In this document: in pieces, positions 54,275 to 64,000 of the stretch
Layout: each line of letters begins with the position of its first letter
How positions within the stretch are numbered: position 1 is the stretch's first letter
DNA from: Cornus controversa
Taxonomy: Eukaryota > Streptophyta > Magnoliopsida > Cornales > Cornaceae
Length of the DNA: 64,000 bases
Reading direction: 5' to 3'
NCBI GenBank assembly: GCA_026545225.1
Contig: CM048849.1
Location: 29,584,336 to 29,648,335 of the forward strand
Notes under the pieces: generated by a model
The model's input: the letters and a program-made list of their open reading frames with translations, nothing else
What the model was told of the DNA's origin: nothing
Databases searched by the model: none
Translations under genes and position numbers: made by a program

Positions 54275-55404
54275 AGGCCCTCTCGCTGCCCGAGACCCCT
54301 AAACTGACTGAGCTGGATGAGGCGATGGTAGTGCCCTAAAGCTAGACTAAATTATAGCTATCTGTCCGGTCCTTTACTAAGACCCTATACCACTCTGTGC
54401 CCCCTGTCTCTGTAGGTAGTTTGCCCTAACATGTCTGGGCTGCTTCCAATGGAAACATGCCCGCTCCCCCATTGATACTGCTGGCACTGGTGTCATTGCT
54501 TGCCTTTGAGGGATTCATAATGGTAATGGCCAGACTGCTGGCAATGGTAGCACACAACCGTGGATCATGAAGATCCAGTAGGCAATGTCAATGAAGGCAC
54601 TAGGTGAGCCTGTTGCTACCCCTAAAACCTAACCTACCCTCTATGTGCCTTTTCCTGCGCTGACTTCTCAAAAGTGTACTCATACCCTTCGCTTGCTATT
54701 TGGAGTCCCAAATCTTTTGGGCATCTCTATCATCTTCTTCAGCCACCAATGTTTTGTGAACCACATCATCATAGGTTTTCAAACCTAAGATAGACACTCT
54801 CTTTCTGATAAAGGTCTTCAATCCCTTCATAAACTTTTTTCACTTTCAACTATTCGTCATTTACCATCTCCAAGGCAAAGCTAGCCAAGGATGTAAACTT
54901 GGTCTCATACTCTATAACATTCATGTCCCCTTGGATTAGATCCATGAACTCTTGCCTTATCCTGTTGTTTACCAAAATTGGAAAGAACTTATCAGAGAAC
55001 AACCTATTGAGAGCATCCTAGTCTATAGTCTCGGTGTTGTGGGTATTCCTAATAAATTGCCACCACCGATCTGCTTCCCCTTGTAAATGAAGCACTGCCA
55101 CTCCAACCTTTAGATCCTCATCAATTGCGATTGTAACAATGAGTTTGTGAGTTTAATCTATCTAACTTTCCACTACTAGTGGATCACGTCCACCTTCAAA
55201 AGTGGGTGGATTAAACTTCACATATTCTTTCAAAGCAACCATCTGTCGATTCAAGGCAATCCTAGGTGGTGCTTGAACCTCTTCTTCCCTAGCCTCCCTT
55301 ATCATTCGCTTTATAGTGTATGCCATGTTGCACAGAAACTGTGTTCCATTTATTGGCTCCTGTGGAGCATCAACGCCTCTACCTCACGCTTTTCTTAGTG
55401 GCAT
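54275..55404 (-). pseudogene. gag of element E
   Basis: ATG at 55404 (MPLRKA, then a stop). Recognisable chromovirus gag pieces are RMIREAREEEVQAPPRIALN, YVKFNPPTFEGGRDPLVVES, RIRQEFMDLIQGDMNVIEYE and TKFTSLASFALEMVNDE, and near 54555-54520 the knuckle CYHCQQSGHY. It is interrupted by many stops and frameshifts and ends at the F insertion, beyond which protease follows at 43107. Confidence 0.85.
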
Positions 55405-55807
55405 TTTGCTATATGCACAACAAGAAAATTTAATACCAAGCATATATACATGTATACAAACCCTCACTATGCTTATACATACCATGTCAATTCAATCCAC
55501 AATTAGCATGTTATTAAAAATGTAAGCAAACAAACATGTCTCACATAAGCAATTTGTTCATTTAAAGTCTAAATCCTTATGTTTCACTCTTTAACCCTAA
55601 ATGAAAACTTAATAATTTGTCACCCTTCCTCAAAGGTACTTAATCTATGACTTTGACAAACCCTATGTCAAAACATAATTCCAAACTAACACGGGATTGG
55701 ACTTCACCTTTCGTAAAAACCTAAGGTTCAGATTATCAAATCCTTTCAGACCTCAAAATGTGGTTCAATCATTTTCTTGTCATCCCTAGGTATTCAAACC
55801 CAATTAA
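55405..55807 (-). other. Element E leader
   Basis: Non-coding sequence between the gag start and primer site. No structure recognised. Confidence 0.55.
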
Positions 55808-55819
55808 GCTCTAATACCA
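55808..55819 (-). promoter_or_regulatory. Primer binding site, tRNA-iMet type (element E)
   Basis: On the minus strand TGGTATTAGAGC, one change from the TGGTATCAGAGC site complementary to initiator Met tRNA that chromoviruses and copia elements use. It lies three bases from the LTR end. Confidence 0.8.
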
Positions 55820-55822
55820 AGT

Positions 55823-57032
55823 TGTCAAACCCCAATTTTCGACTTCTGGGAACCGAGGGTGAACAATGAAAGTCCCACTCGGTTCACACTCATGGACCTC
55901 TCAATTCGAGAACTCAACTTCCTGTAGATTTGGAATTTTAGAACAATACTTAGTCCATTAGAAAAATGATCCAAAAATACTCAATTTTTTAAAAAAATCA
56001 CGCTCAATTCCAATTTAAAATGAAAGAATTATGACCGATTCAAGTCTCAAAAATTTCAGAGTGTGCTATAAATAGTAATACAATCCATTGCAATTACAAG
56101 GGCGATTATGTCCATTAAACCACATTGAACAACCTCAATCACTAAATCAATGTGGAAGCATAACATCTATATACGTATACCTACGTATGACTCAACCTCA
56201 ATAACCTATTAAGGGTATGTTACATGATGTCCCAAAATTTCCTAATTCTGTTTTAATAATATCCCACCCGGTCACACATTACGATGCATTGTAATGTTGG
56301 TTATAATGCATCGCACAAATTGCGTAACATCCTATGAAATCCTCTGGAGTCCCACTCAAAATACTTAACTATTTACGATGCATCGTAATTGAGTTTATGA
56401 TGCATCGCCGTATCACGATGCATCGTAATCACTCAACCTGTTACAATAACAAATCCACGAAGTGATTACAATTATCATTCTTATCCCAATTCATCATCCA
56501 CAACATACGTACAGTCTTTATACTATGCAAAATATTGAAATGTCTCACACATACTTCACATGGTTCCAAACATGTAAATTGAATCTAATAATCAATCGAA
56601 TCCATAACACATAATCATTGAGATTCAATTATGCACCATACATTGTATTCCTCAAAAGTTATATAAACCACAAGTGGCAATTACATTTAAGATTAAAAAC
56701 ATCAAGATAAATCAAATGCAAATACAATATTTTCCAATAGAACTAGTCCACATGTCAACATAGATAGCCATATACATAGTCAATACACAAAATCCAAAAG
56801 TATGGCCAAAAATGCTACAAAGAGCTCCACTTGGACATTCATGTCCAGTCCGTCATCAGTGTTTTATCTATAAAATAACCAAATTATTTAACACCACACA
56901 AATAACATTTAAATTAAACATAAATAAAGACATTGACAAAATTTAAATTAAAGTATTTAAAACACTCACAAAGCAGCAATCTAAATAAATAAATGACTCA
57001 TTTAAATAACCTCAAAATAACGGGGTATTATA
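55823..57032 (-). repeat. Element E 5' LTR
   Basis: On the plus strand it runs from TGTCAAACCCC, next to the primer site, to GGGGTATTATA at 57032 (the LTR start on the minus strand, a decayed TGTAATACCCC). About 490 bp of it (56217-56707) are repeated at 10062-10647. It carries GATGCATC palindromes (56279-56430). The right boundary is inferred from the motif only. Confidence 0.65.
56279..56430 (-). promoter_or_regulatory. ACGATGCATCGTAAT palindromes in chromovirus LTR
   Basis: Copies lie near 56280, 56301, 56376, 56395 and 56415; the best is ACGATGCATCGTAAT. A TATA-like palindromic box (TATAAATA on plus, TATTTATA on minus) is at 56067-56074, about 210 bp away on the side expected for minus-strand transcription. 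It reads better on the plus strand, so the direction is uncertain. Confidence 0.5.
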
Positions 57033-57620
57033 ATTGTCAAAATAAAAATTGTGGGCTTTGAAATCTAAACAGGGTTTTTGACATGAAGAATAGAGTTTTG
57101 TGTATAATAAGTTGAAAATGATAATTTATGTGAAAATCGTGTTTTTGGAATAAAAATGACCACTTACAATGAAAGTGGTGTTTTGAGATCTAAGAGAGAA
57201 TGTTTGGAATGAAAACGAGTTAAAAATGACAGTTTGTGCGGAAATCGCTTTGTTGGAGTAAAAATGACCGTTTTCATGAAAAATAGTGTTTTAAGATGAA
57301 AAGAGAAGGTTTAAAAGGAAGCTTTGAAAACGTGGACATTTTTGGAGAGTTTTTTTTTTTCTTCTTTTGGGATTACAACTCGATTTTGGCAGTGTAACTA
57401 CAAAAAATATGTTTTGAAGAAAATTTGTAGAGAGCCTATGCATGACCTAATTTCGACAGCATAACGGCTTAAAAAAGCATACTTTGGAGAAAATTTTGGA
57501 GTGAGCATAGTGTATGACATAATTTTGGAGGTATAACATCTTAGAAAACCATGTTTTAGAGAAAACTTGAGGAGTCTAATGTGTGACCTAATTTCAGTGG
57601 CATAATAGCGGTTTGGAGGT
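57033..57620. repeat. Degenerate direct repeats
   Basis: A block of about 108 bp occurs twice (starting near 57109 and 57217, each with a GTGAAAATCG / GTGCGGAAATCG core and GGAATAAAAATGACC). A block of about 78 bp then occurs three times (near 57374, 57453 and 57531, each with TAACGGCTTAAAAAAGCAT-like and GACCTAATTTCG-like text). No gene. Confidence 0.7.
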
Positions 57621-58689
57621 TCATAAGAATGTATAAAAAATGTATTTTTGAAAATGACGATGATCTCGAACTTGAACTAGTCACCCATACATCGAAACGT
57701 CTTGTTGACCATTTGAAAGGGTGGTAGAGAGCCCACATGAATCATTTATTATATGAGAAATATTCAGCATTATAACGGCATGACAACAATATCATTCTGT
57801 CACAATGACTGGTGCGTGTAGTAGTCTTGAAAATGTGTGTGTGTGTATGAGAATGTAATGGATGCACACAAAATCTAAAAATCAAATAAGGGGGTGTAAA
57901 AGAATAGAAAATCCTAACTGGATTCTAATTTGGGTATTCGGTGGCTAAGATGCTTGCCACATCCTTGGATATTGAACGAGTAGGGATTAATGGCGACAGC
58001 ATATCCACACATCCTATTGAACTAGTGTGAAAGTGGTGACAAGAGTTTAAAATCACATGCAAAGATAGGCTATGCAAGACATAAAGTAAATACAAGATAT
58101 CCACCAAAGAAAAGAAAAATAGAAGTAGAAGTAGAGTGTTAGTGAAGATGCTTTGAGAACATTTTTAGAGGCTTGCTTGTCTTGAATATCTTCTTCTTTG
58201 ATAATGGAGGAGATGTCTTGAGCTTGAGCTTGAATAGAGATGGAGGCTTAATAGGTGTCAGATAGGGTCATCTCTACTTGGGTAGAAAGAGAGGGAGAAA
58301 GAACTTTTCTAGAACCAAAAGCCTATAGAGAGGCTTTAAGGAGATATAGAGGCATTATAACATGATAGTAAATTCTTGGTTAGAAATGAGGTCAAATGAG
58401 CTCCTATTTATAGACATCCAAAGTGGGAACATTAAGAATTTTGAAATTTCTTGTCTACTATTTGGGTTGCGCCTTGAAGCACGGACCCATGTTCTAGAAT
58501 TTTTCAGAGGGTTTGTGTCTCAAGACGCAACCCCTTTTGCTGATGTCATTTTGATGATGTCACTCATGTGACATCATTATGGATGTCGATGCAAAATTCT
58601 AGAATTGTGAAAATAATAATTTGACCTTAGTTAACTAGACCTCGGATTTGTGCTTCATTTTCGATATTAGATTTGTCTTAGGATTTTTG
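57621..58689. other. Unassigned AT-rich sequence
   Basis: No recognisable gene or element. A 69-codon frame at 58362-58571 (plus) and short minus-strand frames lack any family resemblance. Confidence 0.4.
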
Positions 58690-59100
58690 GGCGTTCCAAA
58701 TGCGATGGCGAGGTTAGATTATTAATTAGATGATTGAATTTAGTCATGAGTGATGTAATCTTTGGTGAATCTAAGGTACTAGGTGTCCTAAACATGATGG
58801 TGAAGTTCGATCGTCGATCGGATGGTCTTATGTGATCAAGAGCGTAATCCAATGTGCTCTCGGGTGTTCATGGGGTTTTTTGATGTGTTGATCGTGATGG
58901 TGAAGTTTGATCACCGATTGAACGATTAGATTTTTTGGGGTGCAAAATTACAATTTTGGCCCTATAATGACTGAGTGATTGGAGATGCAACCCGACGCGA
59001 TCCTAATATTTTAGGATATACCGGATTCAATGGCAAAGTCTGATTATCGATCCAATAGCTGGATTGATCTGGATGATAGAGCCTATAAATCGATTGATTG
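58690..59100. repeat. Degenerate tandem repeat, unit about 95-130 bp
   Basis: Four copies of a GATGGTGAAGTTTGATC-like start, followed by a CGATTGAACGATTAGAT-like block (starts near 58704, 58797, 58898 and 59030). Highly diverged; the origin is unknown. Confidence 0.6.
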
Positions 59101-59301
59101 GTGCGGTCTTTGTGACACCAAATTTGGAAGGTTGGAAAGTGTAGCCTCTGGTCGAGACTTTCCCATTGGAGTGAGATGTAAAATGGGGTTTCTACACACT
59201 CCTTGTAAGTCACTTTCTTCAAGTCTAAGACAGACATTTCCTTATAAGTCTCTCTTTTCAAATCTAAAACATACACTTTCTTAGAAGCCACTCTTTCTAA
59301 A

Positions 59302-59530
59302 CCGACATCGACCTTTATAAAGGTCATTCTCTTTAGAAATCGACATTGACCTTTGTAAAGGTCATTCTATCTTAGACATCAGCATCGACCTTTGTAAAGG
59401 CTATTCTATTTAGACATCGACATCGACCTTCGTAAAGGTCATTCTTTTTAACTAGTAACATTGGCCTTCATAAATGTCATTCTCTTTAGACACTGACATT
59501 GACTTTCATAAAGGTTATCCTCTTTCGTCA
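59302..59530. repeat. Tandem array of 38-39 bp units, each with a palindrome
   Basis: Six units starting near 59302, 59340, 59379, 59417, 59456 and 59494. Each contains a GACCTTTGTAAAGGTC-like inverted repeat and a CATTCTCTTTAGACAT-like linker. The last two are more decayed. Confidence 0.9.
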
Positions 59531-60260
59531 TCAAGTTAATCTCCTCGTGATAACTCCTAAGTCTTTTATATATTATCTAAGTCCAGCTTTTAGTTCATTA
59601 TTCAAATAAAATTAATTCGAACTACGTTTGACCTGATTCTCGAGATGCTACTAGTAATCGAAAAACATAGGCAACCTAAGCAATCTCTTGGTTCAGACAC
59701 TCCATTTACAAAACTCCAATTTTTAAAGAACTTTTAAGTTCTCCTCTACTATATTTTTCAAAAATCTTAAGTTCAAACATAGTTTTGGAGATCATCGTTA
59801 GTTAGAGCATGGATCCTATCACTTATTGATATGGTCTATCTCTTAAAGGATTACATCCATTAGAGAGCATCCCTCAATTCACATTCCTTGAGTACACAAA
59901 ACTTGTAGCCAAAGAACATGATCATGCAATAGAATGAAGTGTAACATGAAAAATAGGTAACCAGACACAGTACGGATGTGTGGGGTACCTAATACCTTCC
60001 CTATGCTGAATCAAACTCCCAAATCCACTAATTTGGTTCACGAAGACTAGATGGAAGTCAATCATATCAAGGGCTCATATCTAACCTCCTACACACATTA
60101 AGGTGACCCAACACACCATGATCCAATATTAGGCGGTGACTCCAAACACACATTCAATTGGCTTTATCCAAACCCGGTTGTAGCCACTCCGTTGCATCTA
60201 AACTCAAGGGCCTTCCCAACAGCAACCCGGTGGAGAGGCCACGGATGCAACAATTGTATT
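59531..60260. other. Unassigned; possible retrotransposon leader near 60120-60250
   Basis: GGTGACTCCAAACACAC (60136-60152) resembles the TGGCGACTCC text at the start of some Tat-type gypsy internal regions. There is no second copy or coding sequence to support this. Otherwise nothing recognised. Confidence 0.25.
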
Positions 60261-61994
60261 TTCTTCAATATATATACTAATAAGAATAATACTATAAAAA
60301 ATATTGCGATTAATTTATAAATCTTTCAAATTTAGTTTGCATAGTATTAGTTCGGTCCCGACCTTGCAACAATGGGAGCTTTCCAAGTTAAAATTTCTTA
60401 TTCCATTCCTGCAATGAATCCTTCCAAAATTTGCAAAAAGAAAATTGTGCTTTGGAAATTACTGAGGAGTTGATTGAATGTGAGTGATTTGGAATCAAAA
60501 GTAGGTGGACCCAAATTAACAAACAACCCTTGAATAAACTAAGAAGATAAAGCAAAAACGCCTTTAAAGCCTAAATATATCATCTTAGGTCTTTGCACGG
60601 GTTTCTTTTAGTTTAGTATATGACAAGGTTGGTTTATGTTTTATTTAATAGTTATGTGGATTCTTCAGAAAGAAAAGTATATATATTGAGCGCATTATTG
60701 ACTTGCCCATAATTGCTTCTCATATTCCTTTAATTTTCACAATATTAAAAGATAGATTTAATCAGAAACAAAAGGTCTAATCAAAATCACAAATGCCTTT
60801 GGTGGAAGGAATGGTACGGAGGCAGGTATACGATGGAGCCTGAAAGGAGTCCCACTCCCACTCTTTGAATGAATCTCATCCCACCTCGACTGTCAGGTCT
60901 TTAGTTGGAATGAAATCATCTCTTCTTTTTTAAGGACAAGTTGAGAGTTCAAATCGCACTAAAAACATGTTGTGCGTCTTTACTTTAACGTTCAAAGAGA
61001 AGAAAAGCTCATACCACCCTTGTTGGTTTCCAAGTTTTTTTGTTTAGTTTTAATTTTTCTTTTCATTTTTATTTTTAAGTTCCACCTAATAAATTGTTAT
61101 GGTATAAATAACATTTGATAGATAATTACTCAAACTAAACAATTTTTAAATTAAAAAGAGATGATGGCAAATGCGTTCGTCCAAAAACGATAGGTTTCGA
61201 ATTAGAGATTTAAAAGAAGCTTCTCTAAATATAGGAGTAATGCTAATCAACATTTACCTCAGGTCAGAATATTAATGTTGTGATATTTGGCTATAAACCT
61301 TTCATTTCTCTTGACCTAGTTAAATTTGGTGTGTGTATATATATATATATATATAATTTTTCCCCGCCTACCGCATATAACTTCTACCGACTTATCCCAT
61401 CATGGACTGGGTGGAGCGAGGACTGATACAGTGTTGTAGTAAATAAATTGACGTCCCTCCAAAACAGTCATTTTATCTTCATCTAATGGAGGCACTAAAT
61501 CCAAAATATTATAGTGGAGAGTACTATATTTCAGGCCTGGATTATGGAATCATTTGTTTGTCTCTAGATGGCATGGGCTTGAATATTCAATGAATTGGAA
61601 TTCATTCCAAGGGGGTTTGGCTAAGGTAGGTAACACTACGATGGTGGGGTACTTTTAATTTTATCACTCATTGTGCTCGAAGTGGCACTTCCATTTGATT
61701 TTATATTTAAAAGGTGAGTTTTGTTCTTTCATGCCATCACTTGCTTAGTCAAGACTTCAATTCTCATGTGTGTGTGTGTATATATATATATATATAATTG
61801 GGTTTGACTGTATTTCTAAATAACCTTTAACATTAATTAATTAAGAGACAAGTTGGTACTCTAGATAATATTAATTAAAATTTGATTTCCTAATGATTGT
61901 CACGATGGATTAGAGGTCCATTATTGTTTGAGCGCAAAAAGTTTTTAGGTCTAGTGATACTGAGCAGGACCTGTGGACTCAAATTCTTTACATG
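60261..61994. other. AT-rich sequence without recognisable genes
   Basis: No coding or element signal beyond two TG/TA microsatellites (about 61330-61357 and 61766-61794). Confidence 0.5.
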
Positions 61995-62055
61995 TCAAGG
62001 TGGAATGTCAAAGTGGATTGAACAGATTGCTTTTATGTGGTCTTGAATAATACAA

Positions 62056-62056
<1 letters not shown>

Positions 62057-62086
<30 letters not shown>
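62057..62086. repeat. (TA)n microsatellite
   Basis: TA dinucleotide run at the point where the copia RT homology ends. Confidence 0.9.
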
Positions 62087-62093
<7 letters not shown>

Positions 62094-62287
62094 ATCACAC
62101 GAGTCACCACTTACATATATTTTACTCTGTCCGTGATGGGATATCCCAAGTCTGATATGGAAACGTGGTTGTAAGGACCCTCTGAATGACATTATAATAG
62201 AGGGATCATTTCCTGTGATAATAATGTTGTGAACATAAACTAAAATAGTGGTATAAATGGGAGCCACTAGACGCTTGCTTTAAATCA

Positions 62288-62600
62288 TGTTAGGTTTGTT
62301 TACCATGTATTTGTGTTTTACGATTTTTCTTTTGGTTTAAAATCTGTTTTTGTGAGGAGTGTTTTGAATAGTAATTGAAAATACGTTTCGTAATAAAAAT
62401 ATATTTTATTTTATTTTTTTCATTACAATAGCCGAAACACAATAAAAACACCAAAATAATGTTTTCATTTTTTGCCTAAAATTTTGAAATATTTTTAACA
62501 CTATTCAAAACAAAACAAGTATTACCAAACATATTTTATTTCTACAGTCTCAAAACAAAATAAAAGAAAAATAAAAACAAAACACATGCCAAACAGTCCC
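62288..62600. mobile_element. Probable MITE inside the copia RT remnant
   Basis: Imperfect terminal inverted repeats: GGTTTGTTTACCATGTATTTG at the left and ACACATGCCAAACAGTC at the right, about 310 bp apart. The interior is AT-rich and non-coding with inverted partial homology (ATTCAAAACA-type text on both sides). The ends resemble GTTTGGCATG-type ends of small plant DNA elements. No target duplication was identified, so class and borders are uncertain. Confidence 0.4.
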
Positions 62601-62943
62601 ATAACAATTTGTTCAAATTGCAAACGTGATTATCTTCTTACTTTGTGAATCCAAACAGAATTTTCATTTAAACTCTCTCTTTTGAATCACTTACGTAAAA
62701 AGACATTGTTAATATCCATTTTGACAATATTCAAAACACAACAAATAGTACCAAACATATTTTGTTTCTAAAGTGTCAAAACAAAATAGAAAAAAAAAAC
62801 GCAAGCCAAACAGTCTTATAACAACTTGTTCAAATCGCAAATGTGATTATCTTCTTACTTTGTGAATTCAAACAGAATATTCATATAAACTTTCTCTTCG
62901 GAGTCACTTATGTAAACAGACATTGTTGATATCCATTTGATGA
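62498..62943. repeat. Direct duplication of about 224 bp
   Basis: Two copies (62498-62721 and 62722-62943) sharing ACCAAACATATTTT.TTTCT, GTGATTATCTTCTTACTTTG and GACATTGTT.ATATCCATTT. Each holds the right end of the MITE plus part of the RT, so the duplication happened after the MITE inserted. Confidence 0.8.
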
Positions 62944-63490
62944 AAAAGCCAATTTTTAATTGAGCAATAGATATATCTACGGAACTCAAAGGATGTTGAA
63001 TGAGGAGTTATGTGAGCGATGTGATAGACCCCACAACATGACACACTCTCGGCACAAGTTTGAACAGCAATTGTAAAAAAAGTTAAACGATAATCAAGGC
63101 CCTCAATTTGGGTGTATCCTTATCTAAGTGTATCTTTGGAAGGAGTATAGTACTGGTTGTCGAAGTATTATATTGTTCAGGAGCTTTAATATCAGCCAAC
63201 ATAGCATCACGCTGTTAAAGTTCTTCATTGTGACAGAGAAATTAGAAGGTTTAGAGTGAGGAAATAGCTGAAAGAAAAGCAGAGTGTGGTCTAGAAATTT
63301 TATCACAAGTAAAAAGCTGCGATAATGGATAAGGAATACTTGAAAGTCTGTGACCAAAGAAAGTGAAGAAACTGACTCTATCATCTTGGTTGAAAGGCAA
63401 TAGTCTCGAAGATGAATAGGTGATCTGTGATATAACGACTAGAACAACGAGTTGGTTTCTATGCATTGATGGATTGGTATTTGATTCCAA

Positions 63491-63627
63491 ATCAGTGAAG
63501 GATTGGATATGAGTTTGTAGATTAGGAATAGGGAATATTGTCTACTCAATGGTCAATAACAAGGGATAATATAATGACTCATTCATGAAATACTAAATCG
63601 TGATTAATGAAAATAATGATCATGTAA

Positions 63628-63676
<49 letters not shown>

Positions 63677-64000
63677 GTAATTATTTGAATAATTCCATTT
63701 ATCGGATACACTCAACAGAGTCGCACATTAATTACTAATGATTGAGTATATTAGCTCTTCATTTTGTTTAAACTCTTCGACTATCCAACAAAAATACAAC
63801 GTGGAGTTGGAGGTCCAAATTTGTCATGGGAGAGGTGGCTATGAGAAGCATAACATAGGCAGTCAAAAACTCTTAGATGATAGTTAAATAATTCAACAAT
63901 GGAGTAGACCTCTCAATAGATCGTATTTTGATTCAAATCCGATTCAAATTTGATCCAATAAATAGGATATGGATTGGACATTCAATCCGATAATATGTTA
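63491..64000. other. Unassigned end of window with (TA)n
   Basis: Contains a TA run of about 35 bp at 63631-63665, followed by ACACACACA. No gene recognised. Confidence 0.6.

Larger units (their letters stand above)
26255..57032 (-). mobile_element. Element E: decayed chromovirus (Ty3/gypsy), host for C, F and the end of B
   Basis: Minus strand. From right to left: 5' LTR (57032-55823), a tRNA-iMet-like primer site, gag (55404-54275), the F insertion, protease, RT, RNase H and integrase (43107-40190), PPT, and a 3' LTR (40175-39258, continuing at 26314-26255 on the other side of C). DSGSS protease, a C-terminal chromodomain-like segment and the iMet primer site indicate a chromovirus of Tekay/Del type. 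The two LTRs do not look homologous (see findings). Coding parts are full of stops. Confidence 0.7.
61995..63490 (-). pseudogene. Ty1/copia integrase-RT remnant
   Basis: In the minus sense: PLSQLFTCDKISRPHSAFLS (63310-63255; the linker before RT in copia pol), GYTQIEGLDY (near 63120), then RYIYCSIKNWLFHQMDINNV (near 62990-62930). SEEKVYMNILFEF and DNHICDLNKLL (near 62850) follow, and after a probable MITE insertion ILVYVHNIIITGND (62240-62200), where the catalytic YVDD has become YVHN. Frameshifts and stops are numerous. Part of it is tandemly duplicated (62498-62943). The RNase H end is lost in a TA repeat. Confidence 0.8.

Overview
This is plant (angiosperm) nuclear DNA, almost certainly repeat-rich heterochromatin. 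It is AT-rich and has no recognisable host gene. Nearly all of it is LTR retrotransposons inserted into one another. The main evidence is gag, protease, RT, RNase H and integrase sequences of plant Ty3/gypsy (Athila-like and chromovirus) and Ty1/copia type, tRNA-Asp primer binding sites, and two elements with matching LTRs and exact 5-bp target duplications (a third shows the same signature with more diverged LTRs).

Layout. 1-885: AT-rich tandem repeat. 1195-1397: 24-bp minisatellite. 1920-6727: element A, Athila-like, minus strand, 3' part only. 6728-10061: 3' part of a Ty1/copia element (G), minus. 10062-10647: chromovirus LTR fragment. 10648-26254: element B, Athila-like, plus, with gag and protease but no RT-integrase; its 3' LTR is split by element D (15860-24914, minus, TSD ATAGT), which also lacks RT-integrase. 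26315-39252: element C, a young, nearly complete Athila-like element, minus, TSD CACAC, inserted in the 3' LTR of E. 40176-57032: element E, a decayed chromovirus, minus, split by element F (43108-54269, plus, TSD GGCGT, Athila-like). 57033-64000: degenerate tandem repeats and a copia RT remnant carrying a probable MITE and an internal duplication.

How the parts work together. Elements A, C and D carry a third ORF (ORF3) downstream of pol, related to the 'putative plant transposon protein' domain. In C this ORF is intact and strikingly GC-rich. Upstream of ORF3, C and D carry what looks like a complete internal Pol II promoter: an array of family-specific palindromes, a TATA-like box, a pyrimidine-rich leader and a 5'-UTR intron with an AG|GTAAG donor. 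Similar palindromes sit upstream of the TATA box in the LTRs of C and D.

A second recurring structure is found in all five Athila-like elements. The true polypurine tract (PPT) is preceded by a small hairpin with an AGGA/AGGGAC loop. A second hairpin plus TTTGGGGGT module lies 1.1-1.6 kb upstream, and its stems show compensatory base changes between families. These two architectures are the most interesting content of the window. All homology statements come from reading motifs by eye; no alignments or searches were run.
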